This document shows, in pieces, positions 1 through 8,268 of a DNA stretch of 64,000 bases; position 1 is the stretch's first letter; every line of letters starts with the position of its first letter. A program made the position numbers and the translations under genes. Source of the stretch: Actinomycetota bacterium (lineage in GTDB: Bacteria; Actinomycetota; Actinomycetes; S36-B12; CAIYMF01); assembly GCA_026393115.1 (NCBI GenBank), contig JAPLAU010000028.1, positions 211,338-275,337 on the forward strand, in the 5' to 3' direction. The notes under the pieces were generated by a model. The model saw only the letters and a program-made list of their open reading frames with translations. It was not told the DNA's origin and made no database searches.

Positions 1-157
1 TCACAGCCCCAATGAGTGCCACGACGACGAGTCCGACAATTCCGATCGACACCAAACTCTCGATCAGGGTCTCGCCTCGTTCGCTGGCGACATGGCGAAG
101 TCGCCGACGGAGCCGGGTGGCTCGGTCAGCGACTGCGCTCAGTGGCCTACGGGTCAT
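1..157 (-). CDS. Prepilin-like protein, N-terminal part (runs off the window)
   Basis: This is the first 52 codons of a protein that continues beyond base 1. After a basic N-terminus there is a class III prepilin signal: Gly28 is followed by ETLIESLVSIGIVG and a hydrophobic stretch. Glu33 is the conserved +5 Glu after predicted cleavage at Gly28/Glu29; position +1 is Glu rather than the usual Phe or Met. The ATG overlaps the stop of the upstream PilC-like gene by 4 bases (ATGA), so the two are probably translationally coupled. It is likely a major or minor pilin or pseudopilin assembled by the neighbouring ATPase and membrane platform. The C-terminal domain is not visible, so the pilin class is open. 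Confidence 0.75.
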   Translation of the reverse strand, partial: MTRRPLSAVADRATRLRRRLRHVASERGETLIESLVSIGIVGLVVVALIGAV

Positions 158-1287
158 GCATGTCCCTGCTGTTGGAAGATTCCGTACATCGCGCTGACCA
201 GTGCGACGGCGACGAAGCCGACGATCAGGCCGACTCCGAGCACCACGGCGGGCTCGATCAGTGTGGTGACCTTCTTGATCTTGTGCTCAAGTTCGCGCTC
301 GTAGAACGTTGCGGCAACGTCCATCTGATCCTGCAAAGTTCCGGTGGCTTCACCCACACGGATCATCTGCACGACAGTGCTCGGGAAGACGCCGGTTGCG
401 GCGAGGGGGCCGCTCAAGCCGCCGCCCTCGATCATTCCCTGCTGTGCTTCCATCAACGCGGTGCTGTAGACGGTGTTGTTCATCGTCTCCGCTGTAACGC
501 GCATGGCCGTGGTAAGCGGCACACCGGCGTTCGCGAGTGAGGCCATCAAACGACAGAAGCGTTCGGTGAGCACGATGTTGTACGCGGGGCCAAGCACCGG
601 AAGGCGAAGACGCACGCGGTCGAAGAAGTCCTTGCCAATGCCACGCTTGACAGCAATGGTGCAACCGACACTGACCACAATCGTCACGACCGCGATGGGT
701 AGACCCCACCTCGTAATAAACTGCGTGAATCCCAGGAGCATGCGTGTCGCGAGTGGCAACTCAATGTTCAACGACGCGAAGAACTTCTCGAACTGGGGCA
801 ACACCGCGACCGAAAGAATGACGACCGTAATCAGGGCCATGCCCAGAACCACCATGGGGTACGTGAGCGCACCGGTGATCTTTCGGCGGGTCTCAAGATC
901 CTTCTCGACATAGTCGCCGAGGTTGTCGAGCACCTGGTCAAGACGGCCGGTGAGCTCGGCGCTGGCAAGGATGCGCCGGTAGTAGAGGGGGAAGTCCTTG
1001 GGGTGCTTGTCGAACGCCTCGGTCATGGTGGCGCCGTTGCGTAGGTCATCGGAGATGGCGCCCACGACGCGACGCACCGCCGTGCTGTCGCCGTCGCCTT
1101 CAATAATCGCGAGTGCGGAAAGCACAGGAACACCAGCGCGCAGGAAGGCTGCCAGCTGACGAGAGAGGTGCACGAGTTCTTCGCGCTTGAGCTTCTTCTG
1201 TGTCAGTTCGATGTTGAACTTAGACCGGGGCTTCTCCGGGTCCTGTGACATCGACAGATCGCCGCCGCGCTCCTCGAGTGTGGTCAC
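154..1287 (-). CDS. pilC: Type II secretion / type IV pilus inner-membrane platform protein (GspF/PilC family)
   Basis: The protein has 377 residues, close to the family's usual 400. Two copies of the T2SSF domain are visible, about residues 38-160 and 240-365. Membrane segments lie near 143-163, 190-212 and 344-370. The second domain carries the family hallmark GEATGTL (residues 312-318). It would be the membrane platform on which the GspE/PilB ATPase acts to assemble pilin. The GTG at 1287 was chosen because AAAGGG lies about 9 bases upstream and it leaves a 64-base gap to the ATPase gene; ATG at 1251 is an alternative. The longer open frame to 1425 would overlap the ATPase gene and is unlikely. 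Confidence 0.88.
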   Translation of the reverse strand: MTTLEERGGDLSMSQDPEKPRSKFNIELTQKKLKREELVHLSRQLAAFLRAGVPVLSALAIIEGDGDSTAVRRVVGAISDDLRNGATMTEAFDKHPKDFPLYYRRILASAELTGRLDQVLDNLGDYVEKDLETRRKITGALTYPMVVLGMALITVVILSVAVLPQFEKFFASLNIELPLATRMLLGFTQFITRWGLPIAVVTIVVSVGCTIAVKRGIGKDFFDRVRLRLPVLGPAYNIVLTERFCRLMASLANAGVPLTTAMRVTAETMNNTVYSTALMEAQQGMIEGGGLSGPLAATGVFPSTVVQMIRVGEATGTLQDQMDVAATFYERELEHKIKKVTTLIEPAVVLGVGLIVGFVAVALVSAMYGIFQQQGHA

Positions 1288-1351
1288 TGTGTCGCCCTTT
1301 CTTTGCCCTGAGGTTCTGAGGTGGTTCAGTTGGTTTGGATGGGTCAGTTGG

Positions 1352-3109
1352 TTAGATCGTGTGAATGGTGCGCATGACTTCGAACACGCTGGTTTTTCCG
1401 TCGCGAACGAGGTCGATTGATTCATCGCGCAAGGTGATGAGTCCGTTCTTGATTGCCAGTGCGCGCATCACTTCAGCTGAAGGACGGTCGTGCACCAGGC
1501 GCTGCGAAATGTCCTCGTCGACGTCGAGTACTTCGTAGATGCCGACTCGCTCGAGGTAGCCCGAACCGTTGCAGCGGTTACAGCCATCTGAGGTTCGGAA
1601 CTCAATGTCGGTCGGTCCGTCGATGCGGTTCCAGAACTCCGCTTCTTCAGGAGACAGGGTGTAGTCGCGGGCGCACCCGGTGCATAGTCGACGCACAAGA
1701 CGCTGGCCGACGATGGCACGCACTGATGAGGCCACGAGGAAGGGTTCGACTCCCATGTCGATGAAGCGGTAGAGCGCTGACACCGAGTCGGTGGCGTGAA
1801 GCGACGAGAACACCAAGTGGCCGGTGAGGGCTGCCTGAATGGCGATGCGTGCGGTCTCGTGGTCGCGAATCTCACCAACGAGGATGACGTCTGGGTCTTG
1901 ACGCAAGATGGCGCGAAGCCCGGTGGCGAAGGTGACACCGGCCGGTTCGTTGATTGAGATCTGGGTGATGCCCGGGAACATGTACTCAACCGGGTCTTCA
2001 ATGGTGGTGATCGAACGCTCGACCGCGTCGATCTCTCGCAGTGAGGCGTAGAGCGTGGTGGTCTTCCCTGCGCCGGTGGGGCCAGCACACACGACCATTC
2101 CGAACGGCGTGGCGATCGCTTCGGCAAACTTCTTGTGGGCCATCGGAGACATTCCGAGCTCAGAAAGGCGCATTGCGGGCTTGCTGCGGTCGAGCAGTCG
2201 CAGCACCAACTTCTCGCCCCAGACCGTGCCGACCGACGAGACGCGAATATCGAGGTCGCGACCATCAACTGTCGAGCCAATCTGTCCGTCCTGGGGGCGA
2301 CGGCGCTCAACGATGTTCATGCCCGCCATCACCTTGAGGCGACCAGCCACGGGCGCCGCCATCGACGAGGGAAGTTGTGACACATCGCGCAAGGCGCCGT
2401 CAATACGAAAGCGAACGAGGAACGCGTCGCTGCGTGATTCGAGGTGGACATCGGACGCGCGGTCGCGAACTGCCTGGGACAAGATCATGTCGACCACCTT
2501 GACCACGGGTGCGTCGTCAGTTTGCGCGCCGAGAAGGTCGTCTTGCAGACCAGTGCTGATTCGGGTGCTGAGGTAGGCATCGACTTGGGGCCCAATGCCG
2601 GTGAGGGCGTCGTAGTGCGAAGCCATCATTCGGTCGATGTCGGCGCGAGAGGCAACGTGCACCCTCACTGGCATGCTCAGCAGTTGGGTGAGGTTCTGGT
2701 CGAGACCGGGGTGAGGGTCGGCGGTGACGACGATGAGCGTTCCATCCTCGATCCACAGCGGCAGCACACCTTGCCCGCGCGCGATCGATTCGGGGACCAG
2801 CGCCAAGGCTTCGGCCTCTGGCCGCACGTGCCGTAGATCGATTTCGGAGAGTTCCTGCTGACGGGCGAGGATTCCTAGCAGGTCAGCATCGGTGAGGTTG
2901 CCAGCGCGCAGGAGAACCAGACCGAGGGGTTCGCCCGTGGCTTCCTGAGTTGCGAGAGCGGCATCGAGCATCTCGCGCGTAATCAAGCCGTCCTCAATGA
3001 GCAGGTCACCCAAGGGGGTACCGCCCGAGGAACGCCGAATCGCGGTGGGAATGGGGGCAGGCTTGTTCGCGTCGACGACGTCGTCGCGACGGCCGCGAAA
3101 TCTGGCCAT
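1352..3109 (-). CDS. pilB: Pilus/secretion assembly ATPase (GspE/PilB family)
   Basis: The product has 585 residues. An N-terminal MshEN/T2SSE-N type domain occupies about 30-165. The ATPase domain contains Walker A GPTGAGKTT (343-351), an Asp box around ITTIEDPVEY, Walker B ILVGEIRD (409-416) and a His box near GHLVFSSLHAT. Two CxxC pairs (C476/C479 and C510/C513) form the zinc-binding subdomain typical of PilB/GspE rather than Tad-type CpaF. The start ATG at 3109 has a strong GGGGAG ribosome-binding site 7 bases upstream; an upstream ATG at 3163 lacks one. It leads a three-gene unit with PilC and a prepilin. Confidence 0.93.
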   Translation of the reverse strand: MARFRGRRDDVVDANKPAPIPTAIRRSSGGTPLGDLLIEDGLITREMLDAALATQEATGEPLGLVLLRAGNLTDADLLGILARQQELSEIDLRHVRPEAEALALVPESIARGQGVLPLWIEDGTLIVVTADPHPGLDQNLTQLLSMPVRVHVASRADIDRMMASHYDALTGIGPQVDAYLSTRISTGLQDDLLGAQTDDAPVVKVVDMILSQAVRDRASDVHLESRSDAFLVRFRIDGALRDVSQLPSSMAAPVAGRLKVMAGMNIVERRRPQDGQIGSTVDGRDLDIRVSSVGTVWGEKLVLRLLDRSKPAMRLSELGMSPMAHKKFAEAIATPFGMVVCAGPTGAGKTTTLYASLREIDAVERSITTIEDPVEYMFPGITQISINEPAGVTFATGLRAILRQDPDVILVGEIRDHETARIAIQAALTGHLVFSSLHATDSVSALYRFIDMGVEPFLVASSVRAIVGQRLVRRLCTGCARDYTLSPEEAEFWNRIDGPTDIEFRTSDGCNRCNGSGYLERVGIYEVLDVDEDISQRLVHDRPSAEVMRALAIKNGLITLRDESIDLVRDGKTSVFEVMRTIHTI

Positions 3110-3292
3110 GTAGTGCTCCCCACCTCGCCTGTCTGAACTGTGGACCCAATGCTCAGACGTCACCCGATCGTGTTCGGTTCCGATCGGACATACCTTCGTT
3201 TTACGATAAACGGACTCGGAAGAAGCGGCTACCCAGCGTCACCCATGTGGGTGGTCTATACAGGGAGTTTGTACGGATTGCCTAACTAATAG
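3110..3292 (-). promoter_or_regulatory. Intergenic region likely to hold the pilus operon promoter
   Basis: These 183 bases lie between the MFS gene stop and the pilB start, both on the minus strand. They contain a small AT-rich patch (3197-3212) and a TCCGATCGGA palindrome near 3178-3188. I see no gene and no clear terminator. The promoter is inferred from position only. Confidence 0.35.
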
Positions 3293-4561
3293 TTACTCAG
3301 CGTGACGGGCGTCAGTGGCTGGTGCCAATCGGGGCAGAGTCTCCCTCATTGGCAGGGTCATCACCAGGCCGAAAAGCCCCACGGCGGTGCCGACGGCGAA
3401 GGCGAGGGCGAAGGATCCGGTGGCGTCGATGATGACTCCTGCGGCCAGTGGCCCGACGATGGCGCCGAAATCGCTGCACATCTGGAAGGCCGCCACCACG
3501 ATTCCGCCGGGCGCGCCTCCGGTGACGTCGCCCACGACCGCGGAGGGGGCAGACCCGAGGAAGGCCGAGCCAGCCCCGAAGACGGCCATGGCCACGAGGA
3601 ACAGGGGCATCGAGGTGGTGAGGGCGAGCAGTGCCATCGCGGCCGTCGCCCCGACAGTTCCGATGATGAGGGCAGGTCGACGTCCCCGGGTGTCGGCCAG
3701 ACGGCCGGCCGGGAGAAGGAGTGCCGCTTGCACGGCAGCCGACACCAGCAATCCGATACCGGTGAGTTCGGGGCCGCGTTGCAGTGATTCGACGACGAAG
3801 AGAGGAATGACCGCAGAACGCAATCCGAAGAAGGCGAAACCGCTGCCGAGGTTCACTGCAAGCGCCGCACGATAGGCAGAGTCGCGCAAGGCCTGCGACA
3901 TCGGGATGCCGACACGTTCAGGGTTGCGATCGCGGGTCAATGAGTTCTCGGCCTCGGCCACATCCGCTTCGCGCTCAGTAATGTGAGTACGGGTGAGGAA
4001 TACGAGCGCGACGATCAGGGCCGCAGTCAGCGTGATGGCGTAGATGAAGAACGGCAGCCGCAGCGAAACACCTGTTACCAGTCCGCCGACGGCAGGTCCG
4101 GTCACTCCACCGAGGAGGAATCCGCCTTGGTAGGCACCGGCAGCCCGGCCGCGTTGAGCTGGTTCGACGACGCGTAGCAAGAGAGCGAGGGCTGACACGG
4201 TGAACATCGAGGACCCGACTCCGCCAATACCGCGCAGTATCAGCAGGTGAGGAAAGTCGGTCGCGAGTCCTGCGAGGGCGCTCGACAGGGCCACGATGCC
4301 AAGGCCTGTGGCCAGCATGGTGCGCTCGCCAATGCGGTTGACGAGCCAGCCCGCCGCGGGTGACGTCACAAATCGCATGAAAGCGAACACGGAGATAACG
4401 GCCGTTGCCGCGGTGGTCGAGACTCCGAAACTCTTGGCAAAAAGGGGAATTGCCGGCGCCACGATTCCGAATCCGAGCGCGACGCAGAAGGCGATGGCCG
4501 AGAGAACTCCGACTTCGCGGGGGAGCCCCGCGAGCATCGGGATTCCACGCCGTTTGGCCAT
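3293..4561 (-). CDS. MFS transporter (DHA1-type drug/solute exporter)
   Basis: The 422-residue protein has about twelve hydrophobic segments in two halves joined by a charged loop near residues 195-225. The loop after helix 2 contains NRIGERT, a form of the MFS motif A, and a second copy, DTRGRR, follows in the C-terminal half. This pattern is typical of the 12-helix DHA1 exporters. The substrate cannot be read from sequence. It lies 36 bases downstream of a FUSC-like membrane protein on the same strand. A TAGGCT element 6 nt from the ATG suggests its own leaderless transcript. Confidence 0.88.
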   Translation of the reverse strand: MAKRRGIPMLAGLPREVGVLSAIAFCVALGFGIVAPAIPLFAKSFGVSTTAATAVISVFAFMRFVTSPAAGWLVNRIGERTMLATGLGIVALSSALAGLATDFPHLLILRGIGGVGSSMFTVSALALLLRVVEPAQRGRAAGAYQGGFLLGGVTGPAVGGLVTGVSLRLPFFIYAITLTAALIVALVFLTRTHITEREADVAEAENSLTRDRNPERVGIPMSQALRDSAYRAALAVNLGSGFAFFGLRSAVIPLFVVESLQRGPELTGIGLLVSAAVQAALLLPAGRLADTRGRRPALIIGTVGATAAMALLALTTSMPLFLVAMAVFGAGSAFLGSAPSAVVGDVTGGAPGGIVVAAFQMCSDFGAIVGPLAAGVIIDATGSFALAFAVGTAVGLFGLVMTLPMRETLPRLAPATDARHAE

Positions 4562-4567
4562 CTTTCG

Positions 4568-4573
4568 AGCCTA
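4568..4573 (-). promoter_or_regulatory. -10-like element of the MFS gene
   Basis: TAGGCT ends 6 nt before the ATG at 4561, and no ribosome-binding site fits between them. Confidence 0.5.
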
Positions 4574-4597
4574 GTGCGGGACGCTCGCCGCGACCGG

Positions 4598-5698
4598 TCA
4601 GGTAGCAGGCGGAAGGGTGGAGGTGGCGATCTCTCTCGCCCAGATGCGTACTGCGACCAAGGCGAGCGCGAGGATTCCCAGACCAATGAGGTTGTAGGCG
4701 ATGCGATCGATGACAACCCCGCCGATTTCACTGCTTTCTTTGGCAGCCACCGGAAGCATGAGGGTGGTTGAAAGGAAAGCAATCTGCACGGCCACGTTGC
4801 TGCCAAGTGACATCAGGTAGCACAGCAGCGACAGTCCAACGGCGATGCCGAAGTAGGGCAACGGATTGGCGAAGCCGGCCGAAGTAATGATCCACGTGAC
4901 AACGGCGACGATGCCGCACGCGAGGAGTTGCCCGACCATGCGCCACAGGATGGCTTTTTCCGTGAATCCTGGGGTCGGGATGCCCAGAACCACCACGGCG
5001 GTGGCAATCCACGTTGCGTGAGGAAGATTGCTGACCACCACGACCGAACACCCGAGTCCGACTGCAATCCCGAGGAAGATGGCGATGAGCCGCGCCGATC
5101 GAGGGGAGGTCGGAGGTGCGGGACTGGCTGTGGGGGCCCCGATTCGGCTGGCGATGAGCCAGCCGTAGACACTGCCGATAGCGAGGAAGATCAGCACTTC
5201 CGCGAGCTCGGAGTAGTCGCGAAAGGCCGGAGCCACCACGGCAAAGAGGGTGGCCATCGACATGGCCACCCCCGCTCCACGCCGGGTGGCGAAGCCCGAC
5301 AGCATCGCGAAGAAAACAACGACTGCGACCCACAGCCAGCCATTGAGTGGGGTGTCGCCGGGGTGGTCGGCGACAGGTTTGGTGATGGCGCCGAGGACAA
5401 TCGCGACGATGGCAGCGGGAGCGGCGTAGCGCGTGGCGCGCAGTCCGTTGAAGCTAGCGCTTCCAATGACGATGATGGTTCCGTACACGCAGGCGATCGC
5501 GGCATCGCGGTGGCCGAACAGTAAGCCCACCGCAAAGGGAATTGCGACGCACAAGATCAGCAGCGCCACGGCTCGCAGGAGTCGCTTGCCAAATGGGATG
5601 CGCAGGCCGGCGATCTCTTCCTGCGATATCTGCGAGGGAGGCGCGGAGTACACCTCAGCAGCGGTATCTGCCCCGCTGCTCTCTTTCTGCTCCTCCAC
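4598..5698 (-). CDS. FUSC-like integral membrane protein
   Basis: The 366-residue protein has a charged N-terminal tail of about 35 residues and then two blocks of hydrophobic segments, residues 38-180 and 205-355, split by a Pro/Ser/Ala-rich linker (APTASPAPPTSPRSA). This twofold arrangement resembles the FUSC/aromatic-acid exporter membrane fold, but I see no catalytic motif. The start is a GTG whose codons GTG GAG GAG follow CATGAGCAC; there is no clear ribosome-binding site, so the start is tentative. The gene sits 40 bases after the VWA-protein gene and 36 before the MFS gene, forming a minus-strand run. Confidence 0.7.
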   Translation of the reverse strand: MEEQKESSGADTAAEVYSAPPSQISQEEIAGLRIPFGKRLLRAVALLILCVAIPFAVGLLFGHRDAAIACVYGTIIVIGSASFNGLRATRYAAPAAIVAIVLGAITKPVADHPGDTPLNGWLWVAVVVFFAMLSGFATRRGAGVAMSMATLFAVVAPAFRDYSELAEVLIFLAIGSVYGWLIASRIGAPTASPAPPTSPRSARLIAIFLGIAVGLGCSVVVVSNLPHATWIATAVVVLGIPTPGFTEKAILWRMVGQLLACGIVAVVTWIITSAGFANPLPYFGIAVGLSLLCYLMSLGSNVAVQIAFLSTTLMLPVAAKESSEIGGVVIDRIAYNLIGLGILALALVAVRIWAREIATSTLPPAT

Positions 5699-5738
5699 GT
5701 GCTCATGGTGGCATATGGCGGCTGGCGATCAGCGAGTG

Positions 5739-7709
5739 TTAGGCACGCCGCCGACGACCACTGCGTTGGCGCAGATAGTCGCTGACCACGTAGTTGCCGA
5801 GGCGGTCACCCGTCGCTGCGAGAACTCGGCCACCATTGCGCTTGGCCATCTGGTCGAGGAATTCCTCTAGTCGAGGGTCATCACCGAGTTGGAACCATGA
5901 GATCGGAACACCGTGTTGGGTGAGGCGATCGATCTCGGCAATGGTGAGCGTCAATGTCTCAGGAGCCGGTGGCCAGTCGAACCACCACTGGCCCTCGCGA
6001 TCAAGGTGGGCGGTGGGTTCGCCGTCGGTGACGACCAACAACACCGGCTCGGCATCGTGATGGCGATCGAGAAAACGCGAGGCCAGCATCAGTGCGTGCT
6101 GCAGGTTCGTTCCTTGGATGGTGCTCGCCTCAAGGTCGGGAAGTTCATGTGGCGCAATCACTCGCGCGAGATTGGCAAAAGCGATCACTTCGATGGCATC
6201 AAGGGGGAATGTGGTGGTGACCAAAGAATGCAAGGCAAGGGCTGTGATCTTGGCAGCCCGCCACGTGTCGTTCACCACCATCGAGAAGGATTGATCGACA
6301 AGCAGTACAACGGCTGCGCGAGTGCGGGTTTCGGTTTCACTAATCTCGAAGTCGTCGGGTGTCAGCGCAATGCGACCGTCAGTCGATCCGCCTTCGGATA
6401 GGTGCCGGGTCACCGCGTTTCCGAGAGTGCGAACGACGTCGATGGGCTCCTCGTCGCCGAATTGCCACTGGCGCGTGGTGCCCGTGAGGTCGCCTTGAAC
6501 TCCCGTACTCGCAACGTCGTGGTTGCCGCGCCTGAGCGGTTGCAGATTGCCGAAGACTTGCTTGAGCGCCATGCGGCCGATGCGGCGAACCGCTTTCGCA
6601 GACAGTTCAACCCGTTCTCCGCCTTGGGTGAGGAAGCCCTGACGTTCGAGTTCGCGTTCGATCGCCCGCAATTGCTCGAGGTCATCAACTGCTCGTCGAC
6701 CGAGAGCGCGCCGCACCGCCTCCTCATCAACATCGTCAAGGCTCGCTCCGGCGTAGCCCTGGCCCAGTTGCTGTTCGAGAGCTTCGAGGTCGGCGAGCTC
6801 GGCAATCGCGGACGTGGCATCAGGCATGGGGAGCCCTTGCTCACCGTCCATGCGCACGGCGCCGTTCCACGCAAGGTCGGGACGCAAGGCCCGCAGGTTG
6901 TCACCAAGTTCGGCCATCTGCGCGGCGAGGTCAAGGTCGCTGAATGCCTGATCCATCAGTTCGCCCAGTTGCTGGCGCTGTTCGGGGGTCAATGAGTCGA
7001 GCATGCGTTGGGTTGCGGCGGCGCGGCGAGCCAGTTCGTCGAGTAGCTCCTCGAACGATTCGGGGTTGTCGGGGAAGAACTCGCCGTGCTTGTTCATGAA
7101 CTCGGAAAAATCGTCGGTGACGTCGTCACCGCGCCGGTGCTTGGCCATGAGTTGATTGAGGTCGGCGAGCATGTCCTTCAGCGCTGCTGCGGCCGTTGGA
7201 TCGTCGGCGCCTTCGAGTGCCTTGCTGATGTCGCGGAATTGCGAGTCGAGAACATCGCGGCGCAGTCGTTCATTGATCTGCTCAAATGCTTCACGCGCCT
7301 CGGGACTGCGCCAGTCATAGTCGCGCAATTCGCGCACCGCTCGCGCGGTGTCGTCGGCGACCATGTCGAGCATCGACTCGCGAAAGCGCGCATCGTCGCT
7401 GGGGTCTGGGAAGAGGGCTGCTCGTTCGAGTTCAAGGGCCTGGTCGAGCAGATCGCGAATGTCAGACAGCGTTCCGTCGAGTCGCCCCGATTTCTCAAGT
7501 TGCCGCCGACGCTTGCGTGCCTGCCGACGCAATTCATCCAGTCCGCGCTGCCCATTGACGCCCTCGCGCATCAAGTCGCGAAGGGCCTCACGCACAGACT
7601 GACCCTCGATGATGCGCTCAGCCAATCCATCGACCGCCGCGGCGCCATCGAATGGCGGAGCGAGGGGATCGGGGCCGTCATTCCACGCGCCGTACCGATA
7701 GCGGCTCAC
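5739..7709 (-). CDS. VWA-domain protein, partner of a MoxR/magnesium-chelatase-like ATPase
   Basis: The 656-residue protein has a long, charged helical region up to about residue 430, then a von Willebrand factor A domain near 465-640. The metal-ion-dependent adhesion site is complete: DQSFS (DxSxS), the Thr in STIQGTN and the Asp in VTDGEPT. Such proteins pair with MoxR-type AAA ATPases to remodel target proteins or complexes. The ATPase is encoded at 8269-9690 on the same strand, but an inverted gene lies between. The GTG start has GGGAG about 10 bases upstream. Its target is unknown. Confidence 0.85.
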   Translation of the reverse strand: MSRYRYGAWNDGPDPLAPPFDGAAAVDGLAERIIEGQSVREALRDLMREGVNGQRGLDELRRQARKRRRQLEKSGRLDGTLSDIRDLLDQALELERAALFPDPSDDARFRESMLDMVADDTARAVRELRDYDWRSPEAREAFEQINERLRRDVLDSQFRDISKALEGADDPTAAAALKDMLADLNQLMAKHRRGDDVTDDFSEFMNKHGEFFPDNPESFEELLDELARRAAATQRMLDSLTPEQRQQLGELMDQAFSDLDLAAQMAELGDNLRALRPDLAWNGAVRMDGEQGLPMPDATSAIAELADLEALEQQLGQGYAGASLDDVDEEAVRRALGRRAVDDLEQLRAIERELERQGFLTQGGERVELSAKAVRRIGRMALKQVFGNLQPLRRGNHDVASTGVQGDLTGTTRQWQFGDEEPIDVVRTLGNAVTRHLSEGGSTDGRIALTPDDFEISETETRTRAAVVLLVDQSFSMVVNDTWRAAKITALALHSLVTTTFPLDAIEVIAFANLARVIAPHELPDLEASTIQGTNLQHALMLASRFLDRHHDAEPVLLVVTDGEPTAHLDREGQWWFDWPPAPETLTLTIAEIDRLTQHGVPISWFQLGDDPRLEEFLDQMAKRNGGRVLAATGDRLGNYVVSDYLRQRSGRRRRA

Positions 7710-7744
7710 GGGTGAATCTCCCGCCTCTGCCTCAAGCTCGGCTC

Positions 7745-7750
7745 TAGGCT
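7745..7750 (+). promoter_or_regulatory. -10-like element of the DUF2510-YbjQ gene
   Basis: TAGGCT ends 6 nt before the ATG at 7757. The GGAG in the spacer is too close to the ATG to serve as a normal ribosome-binding site. Confidence 0.5.
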
Positions 7751-7756
7751 GGAGCC

Positions 7757-8254
7757 ATGAGCGATCAAACGAATCTCCCGGTAGCCGGCTGGTATCCCGA
7801 TCCTGACAACGCGAACCAGTTGCGTTGGTGGGATGGCACTGTCTGGACCGAACAGCGTCAGGCTTCGATCAGTGAGCAAGCACCGGGTGCGGTCGGTGGC
7901 CAGCCGGCGCAGTACGCGGGTCCGCCGGTTCTGTTGGTGACCAGCAATGACATTCCTGGCTACCGCATCACTGAGGTGCACGGCGTGGTATTCGGCTTGA
8001 CCGTGCGTGCTCGCAATGCGTTTTCGAATATGGGTGCCGGCTTCCGCACCATTTTCGGTGGTGAGGTATCGGGTTACACGCAACTGCTCGCCGATACTCG
8101 ACTCGAAGCCGAATCGCGTCTGCGTTACGCGGCAGCCCAGGTGGGTGCCAATGCGGTGACCGCGATGCGCTTCGACACCGACGCGATTGGCGACATCATG
8201 AACGAGGTCGCGTGCTACGGCACGGCAGTCACCATCGAGCGCATCGTCGACTGA
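7757..8254 (+). CDS. DUF2510 + YbjQ/UPF0145 domain protein
   Basis: The 165-residue protein begins with a DUF2510 segment (residues 8-35) with the typical AGWYPDP and LRWWDGTVWTE motifs. It ends with a YbjQ-like domain (about 55-162), seen as TSNDIPGYRITEVHGVVFG near its start and a Gly/Ala-rich middle. DUF2510 is common in actinobacteria, usually fused to membrane or secreted proteins; its role is unknown. YbjQ proteins form pentamers and are sometimes called heavy-metal binding, without firm evidence. The gene is inverted between the MoxR ATPase and VWA genes. Confidence 0.88.
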   Translation: MSDQTNLPVAGWYPDPDNANQLRWWDGTVWTEQRQASISEQAPGAVGGQPAQYAGPPVLLVTSNDIPGYRITEVHGVVFGLTVRARNAFSNMGAGFRTIFGGEVSGYTQLLADTRLEAESRLRYAAAQVGANAVTAMRFDTDAIGDIMNEVACYGTAVTIERIVD

Positions 8255-8268
8255 GGCTGGGTCACTGG

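Noticed and set aside
1468..2310. Long minus-strand frame of 280 codons inside the pilB gene
   Set aside because: It is a shifted frame of the ATPase gene with Ser/Arg/Pro-rich, motif-free sequence and no ribosome-binding site.
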